From the NCBI GenBank assembly GCA_013215285.1, contig JABSRD010000001.1:186001-250000 (forward strand): a stretch of 64,000 nucleotides of DNA. Reading direction: 5' to 3'. Made by a program: the position numbers and the translations under genes. The notes under the pieces are model-generated. The model was not told the DNA's origin and ran no database searches. It saw nothing but the letters and a program-made list of their open reading frames with translations. This DNA comes from Candidatus Nitrosopumilus sp. (GTDB lineage Archaea; Thermoproteota; Nitrososphaeria; Nitrososphaerales; Nitrosopumilaceae). Shown piece by piece: positions 40,899-49,140 of this stretch (position 1 is the first letter of the stretch; every line of letters begins with the position of its first letter).

Positions 40899-41408
40899 AT
40901 GAGTAAGCCTGGAAATCTCTGGAGAAAGGTTCATGGAAAAATTATAAAAAAACCAACTAATTTCTCTTGGCTAATTGAAGAAAAATTAGCAGGTTCAGGA
41001 ATTCCCACAAGTTCTGATGAGTTTAATTGGATTGTGAATCAAGGAGTAAAATCAATTGTAACTATGACTGAAAATGCTTTGCCTGATGATTGGGTAAAAA
41101 CTATTAATTATTTGCATGTACCAACTCCTGATCTTACAGCACCTGATATGGATGAAATAGATTTAGCAGTAGAATTTATTCAAGAACAAATTACAAAGAA
41201 TCAGGCAGTAATGGTTCATTGTGCTGCTGGTATGGGGAGAGCTGGAACAATTCTTGCATGTTACTTTGTAAAATACAAAAAATTTTCAGCAGATAAAGCA
41301 ATTAAAAAAATTCGTGATGAAAGACCTGGTTCTATTCAATCAGAAATACAAGAACTAGCTATTGGTTTTTATGAAAAACATGTAAAAAATAGTTTAGACA
41401 AATTCTGA
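40899..41408 (+). CDS. Dual-specificity/tyrosine phosphatase
   Basis: MVHCAAGMGRAGTILACYFV (HCxxGxxR). Confidence 0.93.
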   Translation: MSKPGNLWRKVHGKIIKKPTNFSWLIEEKLAGSGIPTSSDEFNWIVNQGVKSIVTMTENALPDDWVKTINYLHVPTPDLTAPDMDEIDLAVEFIQEQITKNQAVMVHCAAGMGRAGTILACYFVKYKKFSADKAIKKIRDERPGSIQSEIQELAIGFYEKHVKNSLDKF

Positions 41409-41540
41409 AACTAGTTTATCATCAACAACTTTAATTTTCAAAGTTTTATTGTCTGAAAAGATTAAAGTTAATCCACCTTCTGAATCAGGATCTTCAACTT
41501 TTACTAGTTCTGCCATTCTAATTATATCATATTTTCCCAT
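41394..41540 (-). CDS. Small conserved protein, paralog A flanking the element
   Basis: MGKYDIIRMAELVKVEDPDSEGGLTLIFSDNKTLKIKVVDDKLVSEFV*; similar to the 50087-50239 product; converges with and overlaps the phosphatase 3' end. Confidence 0.7.
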   Translation of the reverse strand: MGKYDIIRMAELVKVEDPDSEGGLTLIFSDNKTLKIKVVDDKLVSEFV

Positions 41541-41552
41541 TTCATTTTCACC

Positions 41553-41563
41553 TATTCTGGAAT
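41553..41563 (+). repeat. Candidate attL (TATTCTGGAAT) inside the inverted repeat CCTATTC-TG-GAATAGG (41551-41566)
   Basis: Exact match to 50088-50098. Confidence 0.6.
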
Positions 41564-41632
41564 AGGTAACTTATGACCAATATATCACAATTACTATGAT
41601 ATTACCATGATATTGACTATTTTTAATTCTCA

Positions 41633-41749
41633 GGTACAAGCTCTAGGTACAAGCTATACTACCATTTATCACGGCTCTAGGTACAAGCTATACTACCATT
41701 TATCACGGCTCTAGGTACAAGCTATTTTTACGGTCTAGGTACAAGCTAT
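41633..41749 (+). repeat. Iteron cluster: (CTA)GGTACAAGCT(AT), five copies
   Basis: GGTACAAGCT at 41633; CTAGGTACAAGCTAT at 41643, 41677, 41711 and 41735. Two 34-bp periods also share ACTACCATTTATCACGGCT. Confidence 0.9.
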
Positions 41750-42228
41750 CCTTTTACCTTTATGGTATTCCTATCATTTTCAAAAATCTGTACCATTGGT
41801 TATTTTGTGTGTACCATACCCTGAAACCCCCTACCTACCATACTACACTGTATCACGTAAAATGTACCATAAAAAAAAATGGTAAAATCAAAAAGGTACA
41901 ACTGAGTAACATGTTATCTTTTTTGAGAAAATGATGGTATGATTTTAAAGAAAAATTACCAAAATGATGTAGGGCTGGATATAATCCTGTACAAACAAAA
42001 TTCGCCAAAACCATGAAGTACACCCTACATCTTTCTATAATCACAATCTCATTATTTGATGTTTCGAGGTTAATTTTGTACCATTTTTAAGGTAAATTTT
42101 TTGACACGTAACAGTTATCAATAAAACCCAATTAGTAAAAGTGCCAAAATCATGTATGGGGAAAATTTTATCCAATTTGTAGCCAAATTAATACCCGTTT
42201 CAACTTCTGCTTTTGAGCAGGGGTTCAA

Positions 42229-43326
42229 ATGGCGCTAGTCGATAAAGTCATTCCTCAAAACCGAACCCGAATTGGTGGGATTCTCACGGATCCTGCTAAT
42301 TACCTTGCTAAATCTCTTGAATTATTCAAAATTCATCAAACCCTCAAGGCTCAACATCTAGCAGACGAATTCGGATTATCAAGAGAGCATTGCCAAAGAA
42401 ATTTCATCAGACCATTACTAGATTCCAATCAAATTAAACCAGTTGCAGGATCCAAAGGCTTCTATCAACTCACAGAATCACAAATCGAAAAATCTGATAT
42501 GAAAAAAGAGTTGTATTCTGAATCAGAAATTTTCTCAACTGAATTATTTAAAAATTGGATGCGTAGGAACCGCTCAAAAGATGAATTAGACAAACAAACC
42601 CGATTTGCTAATATTTGTCTAGGTGTAGTAAATCCAAAATTCAAGATTCATCCTGATACGATTAACGCCAATAATTGGATGGGCATTGTATCGAATATTG
42701 TAGATGCAGTTTTAGAAGTAACAACTACAAAAATAGTAAATAAAGAACCTAATTGGTCTACTCGACAAGCAATCAGACATGCCGTAATCTATGGACTAGG
42801 AATTAAAATCTCAAAAGCAGAAGGTAAAGAATTAAGAATTTCAGGCGATAAACCAAAAGCCAAGAATTCAGATTTAGAAATTAGCAAAGAGCAAACTGTA
42901 CTATTCAAAAAGGAATCAAAAAAGCAATCTCTAAAGGATTTTTCAAAAGATGGTGTGAAATTATGGACTGGTTGCAGACCTTCATCTGTTTACATTATTA
43001 GAACTGATGATTTAATTTTCTATGATAGAACAGTTGAATTTGTAGAAGTAAAGGGTGAGCGATTCTTTAAAGATGGTGAAATAAAACTAGCCAAATTATT
43101 ATCCACTTCACTAAGCCCAGAAGTTCAAAAAAATATACAATTCAAATCATACACTCATAGAGCCTGCAAAATTCCAAAACTACACGAATACAAACAAGAT
43201 GAAGATTTTAAAAAATACATTTGGGATGAGGAATTCGTAATTGGACTAGAAAAATATTGGAAGCAAAGAAAATTTGAAAAGAAAATTAATTTGGTGTCCA
43301 GACTGTCACATGTATTTTGGAAATAA
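42229..43326 (+). CDS. wHTH protein resembling a truncated/divergent tyrosine recombinase
   Basis: N-terminal HTH (LADEFGLSREHCQRNFIRPLLDSNQI), SAM-like middle domain, then GVKLWTGCRPSSVYIIRTDDLIFYDRTVEFVEVKGE resembling the box I Arg region; no clear C-terminal HxxR...Y. Confidence 0.5.
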   Translation: MALVDKVIPQNRTRIGGILTDPANYLAKSLELFKIHQTLKAQHLADEFGLSREHCQRNFIRPLLDSNQIKPVAGSKGFYQLTESQIEKSDMKKELYSESEIFSTELFKNWMRRNRSKDELDKQTRFANICLGVVNPKFKIHPDTINANNWMGIVSNIVDAVLEVTTTKIVNKEPNWSTRQAIRHAVIYGLGIKISKAEGKELRISGDKPKAKNSDLEISKEQTVLFKKESKKQSLKDFSKDGVKLWTGCRPSSVYIIRTDDLIFYDRTVEFVEVKGERFFKDGEIKLAKLLSTSLSPEVQKNIQFKSYTHRACKIPKLHEYKQDEDFKKYIWDEEFVIGLEKYWKQRKFEKKINLVSRLSHVFWK

Positions 43327-43435
43327 AGAGGGCGTAAACAAACATTGTGTAAAGACTGGATGCAATAATTTTAAAACATATTCTGATGCAGAACTAATCA
43401 AAGCATACATTTCAATTCTAACTAACCCACTTTAA
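43274..43435 (+). CDS. C2H2-type zinc-finger ORF, overlapping the upstream ORF out of frame
   Basis: +1 frame: LKRKLIWCPDCHMYFGNKEGVNKHCVKTGCNNFKTYSDAELIKAYISILTNPL*; CPxC-x12-H-x-C. Possible TTG start at 43274 or frameshift product. Confidence 0.5.
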   Translation: MKRKLIWCPDCHMYFGNKEGVNKHCVKTGCNNFKTYSDAELIKAYISILTNPL

Positions 43436-43485
43436 ATAACAACACTAGCTCTTCGAGATATTCACTTTTTACCGTACACTATACA

Positions 43486-43599
43486 ATGATAGGAATACTT
43501 ACGAAAGGACACATTGTCACATTTGTGATAGTTGTCGTAGCCGTAGTAGTTGCAGTTATGGTGGCAATACCACAAGTGCAAGCAATCAAGAAAAAATAG
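43486..43599 (+). CDS. Small single-TM protein
   Basis: MIGILTKGHIVTFVIVVVAVVVAVMVAIPQVQAIKKK*, immediately upstream of the MCP candidate. Confidence 0.65.
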   Translation: MIGILTKGHIVTFVIVVVAVVVAVMVAIPQVQAIKKK

Positions 43600-43608
43600 G
43601 TGAACTGA

Positions 43609-44583
43609 ATGGCAACACCGAACGAAAGAACTGAAACTGATTTAATTTTGAAGGACAATGAGCCTTTGAACATTAAAAAACTTGGTTTAGATGGTGCTTA
43701 TCGTTGGTTGAAGTTGACAGTTATTCTCAGCATGACAAACTTGGGCGTAGCCCCTGTTTTCAAAGAGGATGACATTTTGAACTATATCACAGCTGTTGGT
43801 ATAAGACGAAACGGAAAATTCTTCAAATTCAACCTACCTTTGAGATTTGCATACAAACTGCAAACCTCAGACGTTGGAACGCCAGCATTTTACCAAGCAC
43901 CAATCACAACAATTAATGAAACATATGATGCAATTGCAGAGTACACAATACACTTTGCAGAAGACATCTTAAACGAAAATGACATCAGTGCATTACTACA
44001 AACAAAGAATCTCACCAATTTGGAACTAGTAATTTCAACAGGTGATAAAGAGGATATTGCAAGTGTTAATGCACCTACAATCAATTCTGCTAAAGTGGAA
44101 ATTGAAATTAGGGACTTTACAGGTGAAGGAAGAAAAGGTGGAGACATCAACGATTCCAAATCTGAAAACATGACTGACATCACAGAAATTGTTGAAGAAA
44201 TTGACTTGCAAACTGGAAGAACCGACTATGTCAAAAAAGCACAAGAAATTGACATGGTATCAGGATCCAGTATTCTAGTGCATGCAGGACTTGTTTTAGA
44301 TAATGGCGTGGCATCAAATGACCGCGTTACAGGATTTAGAACTTGGAATGTTCCCCCTAGAACAAGTGACTTTGAGAGAAATTTCAAAGGTCTAGTTCGA
44401 GATACAAAAACCAATTATGCATTGGAAAATACCATAAATGGATTTTTCAAAATAAATTGGCAAGAAAAACTCGGTAGACTAGGATTTGTTACAGGTGTTA
44501 AATCAAAAGAGTTGATTCAACTACTAACTAACGGCATTGTCTCAAAAGAGGACACAATCTTACTCTACACCAAATCAGTGTAG
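43609..44583 (+). CDS. Putative double-jelly-roll major capsid protein
   Basis: 324 aa, beta-rich, two-lobed; YRWLKLTVILSMTNLGVAPVFKEDDILNYITAVGIRRNGKFFKFNLPLRFAYKL resembles the PM2 P2-like N-terminal jelly roll. Position and gene context are consistent. Confidence 0.6.
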   Translation: MATPNERTETDLILKDNEPLNIKKLGLDGAYRWLKLTVILSMTNLGVAPVFKEDDILNYITAVGIRRNGKFFKFNLPLRFAYKLQTSDVGTPAFYQAPITTINETYDAIAEYTIHFAEDILNENDISALLQTKNLTNLELVISTGDKEDIASVNAPTINSAKVEIEIRDFTGEGRKGGDINDSKSENMTDITEIVEEIDLQTGRTDYVKKAQEIDMVSGSSILVHAGLVLDNGVASNDRVTGFRTWNVPPRTSDFERNFKGLVRDTKTNYALENTINGFFKINWQEKLGRLGFVTGVKSKELIQLLTNGIVSKEDTILLYTKSV

Positions 44584-44626
44584 AGTGATTCATTTTTTCT
44601 ATCATGAAATAAAAAGATGAAAAAAA

Positions 44627-45583
44627 ATGGGAACACAAAATAATATGATAATAATTGGAGCAATAGGACTAGCCCTAGTTGTAGCACTATTTTTAATATT
44701 TAGAAATTTTGATTTATCAAAAATTGGTGAGGACTTGCAGAAAGGAGTTGACAAGTTTGTTGAAGATACTCAAAAAGGAATAGATTCCTTTGTTGAAGAT
44801 ACTCAAAAAGGATTTGATGAGTTTTTCAATGGAACAGAAGAACAACAACTATCAAAAGAGACTCAGGATATTTTCCAAAGACAAATCGAAGAGAAAGAAC
44901 AGCAGGCAAAAGATGCAGGCTTTGGTTCAGTGGAATCTTTTGAGAGGGCAACTGATACAAACAAGGATCCTACAAAGTTTAACCCTGATGGAATAATCGG
45001 TTATGGCTATCGGAATGTAAATGGTGGAAGGGGAATACCTGATACTCAAGAAAATAGAGATATTCTTGATGATTTGATTAGTGGCAAAGCAACTTTTAAC
45101 TCTGAATCATCTGGGGAAATTTCTAAAGATGCTGAAAATAACTTTGCACGACTAAAACCACGATTAAAAAACAGAACTACAACAGTAAGAGGAACTGCAA
45201 AGTCAAAACTTGATACAAATCAAACTTTCGAGGTATTTGGAACTAATGAAGGAAATAGAAAAGTTACTGGTGTAATTAGAGAAACCCCAAAGGATCCTAG
45301 AAAATTAAGAACCAACTCAAATAATCGACCAACTGAAACTGCTTCACAAAGAGCAAATAGAGTATTCATTGAGCAAGGTAAATTTGTAGATGAGGACAGG
45401 GGTCTAGGTGTAACAAGTGCAAAAGAGAAAACAAAATCTTTCAAATTTGGAACTAACACAGGAAGGGGTTTATCAATTCCAACAAAAGGATTAACCACTC
45501 GTCAAAGAATGCAACAAAGAAAAAAACTTGCAGAAGAAAAAGCAAAAAAAATATTTGATTCAGGGAGTATCAATAATCTTTAG
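44627..45583 (+). CDS. Membrane-anchored, basic, repeat-containing virion-like protein
   Basis: N-terminal TM (MIIIGAIGLALVVALFLIFRNF), KFVEDTQKGIDSFVEDTQKGFDEF repeats, Lys/Arg-rich C-terminus. Confidence 0.6.
   Translation: MGTQNNMIIIGAIGLALVVALFLIFRNFDLSKIGEDLQKGVDKFVEDTQKGIDSFVEDTQKGFDEFFNGTEEQQLSKETQDIFQRQIEEKEQQAKDAGFGSVESFERATDTNKDPTKFNPDGIIGYGYRNVNGGRGIPDTQENRDILDDLISGKATFNSESSGEISKDAENNFARLKPRLKNRTTTVRGTAKSKLDTNQTFEVFGTNEGNRKVTGVIRETPKDPRKLRTNSNNRPTETASQRANRVFIEQGKFVDEDRGLGVTSAKEKTKSFKFGTNTGRGLSIPTKGLTTRQRMQQRKKLAEEKAKKIFDSGSINNL
44756..44812 (+). repeat. 33-bp-period tandem repeat TTTGTTGAAGATACTCAAAAAGGA x2
   Basis: Exact 24-bp copies at 44756-44779 and 44789-44812. Confidence 0.9.
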
Positions 45584-46063
45584 GTGTTTATGATGGCAAT
45601 TCTTGAAGGTGCGGTACTATCAACATTCCTTAACGAATTAGTTAGACGATTCTCTAAAAAATTAGATGAAGTAAAGCCAAAGGATAGACAAATAGTAATT
45701 GTAAAACAGGATCCCAACTCCTTTTTTAAATCTGAACTTGTCAAAGTAAAAACTGACAAGAAAAAATGGACTACAAAAGATAAACCTATCTTACAATTTG
45801 AAAATATTTTAGAAAAAGAATCTATAGTAAAAGAAATTTCAATTATACCTGATAAAAATTTCAAGACTAAAGGGAAATTATTAATCACTGTTGATGATAG
45901 CGAAATATTTCAATCAAAAACATTTGATGCTTTTGAAGATGTTGCTGAACTTGTAATTCCAATTAATAAAACAATTCAACAAAATTCAAAAATAAGATTA
46001 TTCATGATTTCAAAAGATGATGCTGAAATAGGATTAACTGCATTTGTGACATTTGGTGAATAA
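45584..46063 (+). CDS. Virion-like protein with C-terminal domain shared with the 46818 product
   Basis: KGKLLITVDDSEIFQSKTFDAFEDVAELVIPINKTIQQNSKIRLFMISKDDAEIGLTAFVTF. Confidence 0.55.
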   Translation: MFMMAILEGAVLSTFLNELVRRFSKKLDEVKPKDRQIVIVKQDPNSFFKSELVKVKTDKKKWTTKDKPILQFENILEKESIVKEISIIPDKNFKTKGKLLITVDDSEIFQSKTFDAFEDVAELVIPINKTIQQNSKIRLFMISKDDAEIGLTAFVTFGE

Positions 46064-46821
46064 CCATAGCACCACTCATTAGTTCCTTAGATGGTGGCTC
46101 TTTAGGTCATTCTTTTACTGGACTGATAGCAGATACATTACCTGAATTACCTGAATTACCTGAATTACCTGAATTACCTGAAATATTAGGTTTAACACTA
46201 CATCTTGATAGTGCAGATGAATCTAGCATAACCAAAAACAACTCTAATGCTATATCTCAATGGCGTGACACATCAGGGAATGATAACAATGTAAATGATA
46301 ACAATGCAAATCAAAATAATGCAAACTATCAAGCATTACTAATTGAAAATAATCTAAATGGAAAATCAATAATTCGATATGATAGAGTTGATGATTATTT
46401 TCAATTAAATCAAAGAATCACAAACGTAAGAACTATCTTTATTGTATGCAAATTAACAGCGTACACTGACAAACTTAATTTTCTACTGGGTGATACAGAT
46501 TACTACGATTTTCATTCTGGCACTTACGGGGAAATGTTTTCATCATACACATATTCAAATATCAAAGATGGAATCGTACGCATAAATGGTGTTGTTGCAG
46601 CCACTACTGACAAGTTCCCTTTACAGTTTGCGATAATTACAATTAGAACTATAGGAAATGTATCATTTAACACAATCTCCAAAGATAGAAGAAATCAATT
46701 AAACAGGACATGGAACGGCGACCATGCAGAGATATTAGTTTATGATACCCCGTTAACTGATGAGCAAATAACACAGATGGAATCCTATCTTGGTGAAAAG
46801 TGGGGTATTGAAACAATTTGA
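46060..46821 (+). CDS. LamG/concanavalin-like protein with (LPE)5 linker; no canonical start codon
   Basis: Open frame extends 158 codons upstream of the track's ATG at 46534: IAPLISSLDGGSLGHSFTGLIADTLPELPELPELPELPEILGLTLHLDSADESSI...QWRDTSGNDNN...FLLGDTDYYDFHSG...ILVYDTPLTDEQITQMESYLGEKWGI. Confidence 0.7.
   Translation: MTIAPLISSLDGGSLGHSFTGLIADTLPELPELPELPELPEILGLTLHLDSADESSITKNNSNAISQWRDTSGNDNNVNDNNANQNNANYQALLIENNLNGKSIIRYDRVDDYFQLNQRITNVRTIFIVCKLTAYTDKLNFLLGDTDYYDFHSGTYGEMFSSYTYSNIKDGIVRINGVVAATTDKFPLQFAIITIRTIGNVSFNTISKDRRNQLNRTWNGDHAEILVYDTPLTDEQITQMESYLGEKWGIETI
46138..46182 (+). repeat. Perfect 9-bp tandem repeat TTACCTGAA x5
   Basis: Direct reading; encodes (LPE)5. Confidence 0.97.
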
Positions 46822-48365
46822 CTTTTCAAGAACAGTTTTTGGAATCTGCAAAATCTGATTCTAGAAAAAAATCAAAGACACAAATTAAAATTAAAAACCC
46901 TTTAGAAAAAGATATTTTTGTAAACGCTATTAGTTTGGTGGCAGATGTCTATTTTTCTCTAAAGGGAAGATGTGAAATAAAAATTAACAATAATGTTGAA
47001 TTCACGCCAAAAGATAACGCTTTCAAACTCAGAAAAGAGATACTAATTCCATTAGAGAATCAAATTTTAAAACAGAATGGTTCCATTGATATTTCGATTT
47101 GGAATCCTGTAGATGATGATGTGGTTGAACTTTCTGCTCTGGTAATAATTTCAGAACATTCAGGTAACGTAACTATCTCAGGTCAGGCAGTAGATGATAG
47201 TACCATGTTAAAGGGAATTTCAGGCGGTGCTGGAAATGAAGCAGATACTCATGATATTTTTCCATATCAAATTTATCGAGATGAAACTAAAGAATTTCTA
47301 ATCAACACAAAGGGTCGAGAAAATATGCTATTAACTATGGCATCTAGCAATGTATTAGCACCTAAAATCATAAATCATAATTTTACGCCTGAAACAAAGT
47401 CTAATCCATTTCAATTTAAGATTAATTCAAGTGTGGATAATACACCAGATAGTACAAGTGGCGTTAGCAGAATTTATGCCAGCGCTGGACCTGTTAGAAA
47501 TAGAAACTGGAGTACACAAACAGAAGCAGAATGGTATTACGTCACTGAATATCTTAACACTTTACGTGATGTAACTCTAAGTGATAACAAGATACTTGAT
47601 GATGCAACCTATGGTGAATTCGTTGATAAATATCTCTTAATTGATGGACAAGGAATTGCAGACAAGGAACTAAAATTCGATTTTGACTCTACTGGATTTA
47701 GTCAAGATGTAACTAGTGGAGTAATGGCAGTTACTCTAACAAAAATAATAAAATATCAAAGAACACAAACAGCAAAGTATGTTCCAGCCGCTGGCGGCAC
47801 ATTTTTCACTAGAAAAGTCGTTGTCACTCCTTGGACTGCATACACTCCAGTATCTACAAGTTATAGTTACAAATCTGCAACAGTAACGCTACGTTCTAAA
47901 ATAACATTTGAGATTGAAGTGAGTGATGATGTAAACTTTGCAATTTTCAGAAAAATTAAAGATGTAACAAGTAATGGCACATTAACTGTAACCTTTTCTG
48001 AAAAGTACATGAGGATTAAAAGAATTGTTACAGGTGAAAAATTAATAGTAAATTATGGTAGTTCTGGCGGTGTGTCTACTGCTGATTTGTCATACCCTGA
48101 TATTACAAGTGATTATTCAGTGTCTAATCTAATAGACTTGGAAAGTCATGGCGGTACTGCAAGTTTGTCATTTTTACTAAAGGGAGTAAATGATCAATGG
48201 TTTACACTGTTAAAATCATCTGAACTTGATGCAGTAACACAAGGGGAATCAAAATTAATCCGTCATGACATTGCAGGAATCCCGCCATCACAATCAAGAT
48301 TCAAGGCAGTCTTGCAAGTTACAGGTTCTCTAAAAACTGGTGTTACAATAGATTTGGTGGCATAA
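46818..48365 (+). CDS. Large spike/receptor-binding-like structural protein
   Basis: 515 aa beta-rich; TTG start overlaps the upstream TGA; N-terminal domain resembles the C-terminus of the 45584 product. Confidence 0.55.
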   Translation: MTFQEQFLESAKSDSRKKSKTQIKIKNPLEKDIFVNAISLVADVYFSLKGRCEIKINNNVEFTPKDNAFKLRKEILIPLENQILKQNGSIDISIWNPVDDDVVELSALVIISEHSGNVTISGQAVDDSTMLKGISGGAGNEADTHDIFPYQIYRDETKEFLINTKGRENMLLTMASSNVLAPKIINHNFTPETKSNPFQFKINSSVDNTPDSTSGVSRIYASAGPVRNRNWSTQTEAEWYYVTEYLNTLRDVTLSDNKILDDATYGEFVDKYLLIDGQGIADKELKFDFDSTGFSQDVTSGVMAVTLTKIIKYQRTQTAKYVPAAGGTFFTRKVVVTPWTAYTPVSTSYSYKSATVTLRSKITFEIEVSDDVNFAIFRKIKDVTSNGTLTVTFSEKYMRIKRIVTGEKLIVNYGSSGGVSTADLSYPDITSDYSVSNLIDLESHGGTASLSFLLKGVNDQWFTLLKSSELDAVTQGESKLIRHDIAGIPPSQSRFKAVLQVTGSLKTGVTIDLVA

Positions 48366-48596
48366 ATGGATATTGATTTTTTGCCTGATTGGATTTACAC
48401 GTTTTTGGTTTTACCTATTACAATATTATTTCAAAGATACTTTGTAATGTCCTCAAGGGTTACAGTATTGGAAAAAAAAGATTTAATCAATGATGAAAAA
48501 TTTGAGAAACTTTGTAACTCAGTTGATGAACTCACAAAGGAAGTTCATAAATTAGTTGGAACAATGAATGAGCATTTGCGTGTTTCAAGTTCCTAA
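48366..48596 (+). CDS. Small membrane/coiled-coil protein
   Basis: TM WIYTFLVLPITILFQRYFVM followed by coiled coil; holin-like topology. Confidence 0.55.
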   Translation: MDIDFLPDWIYTFLVLPITILFQRYFVMSSRVTVLEKKDLINDEKFEKLCNSVDELTKEVHKLVGTMNEHLRVSSS

Positions 48597-48622
48597 TATA
48601 CAAAATTTCAACTAGATAATTT

Positions 48623-48925
48623 ATGGAAAGCGAAGAATTCCAAAAACACATTTTAGCACGAGTTGAAAAACTTGAGAGAAATGAATCTGCACGAGAACAA
48701 GCAGAAAAAATTTCTAATGGTGAATCAGAAAATCACTTTAACGGTGAAAGGACTTTAGAGTCTGCAACCCAAAGAGTAAAGGCATTTTATCAAAACTACG
48801 ATGAGGGATCCGTTGGTTCTTTGTATGGTTCTGAGATTGATTCATACCATAAAGAGGCAAAAATCATTGAAATGCTGATTGAAAAATACTCTCTGCAACA
48901 ACTATCAAAGGACTTGAGAAAATAA
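48623..48925 (+). CDS. Hypothetical protein
   Basis: 100 aa ORF in the co-directional run. Confidence 0.5.
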   Translation: MESEEFQKHILARVEKLERNESAREQAEKISNGESENHFNGERTLESATQRVKAFYQNYDEGSVGSLYGSEIDSYHKEAKIIEMLIEKYSLQQLSKDLRK

Positions 48926-49140
48926 TGGAAGAGCAAGCAATTACAGCATTGATTGTTACTGTTTTACCAATGTTAGGCGGTCTATTAGTTGCTGTAAAAA
49001 AGTGGTTCAACATATCTGAGAAAATCAAATCAATTAGGATCCTAATGGATTCAGTAGATGATGCACTCAGAGATGATAAAATCACTGAGGGTGAGTTTAG
49101 AACTATCTTTGGAAATTACAAAGTGGTTGTGAACTCCTAG
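48925..49140 (+). CDS. Small membrane protein
   Basis: ITALIVTVLPMLGGLLVAVKKWF; start overlaps the upstream stop. Confidence 0.55.
   Translation: MEEQAITALIVTVLPMLGGLLVAVKKWFNISEKIKSIRILMDSVDDALRDDKITEGEFRTIFGNYKVVVNS

Noticed and set aside
41633-41749. Repeats considered as a CRISPR array
   Set aside because: Repeat is only 10-15 bp, spacers are partly identical and short, no cas genes nearby; better read as iterons.
42215-42240. GGGGTTCAAATGG near the start of the recombinase-like ORF looks like a tRNA T-arm, suggesting a tRNA att site
   Set aside because: Flanking bases CAGGG/GGCGC do not pair and no acceptor or anticodon arm is present; the 11-bp repeat at the paralog genes explains the boundaries better.
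44790-44996. 68-aa plus-strand ORF overlapping the TM/basic protein gene
   Set aside because: Out-of-frame within a better-supported coding region, no independent start signal or recognisable pattern.
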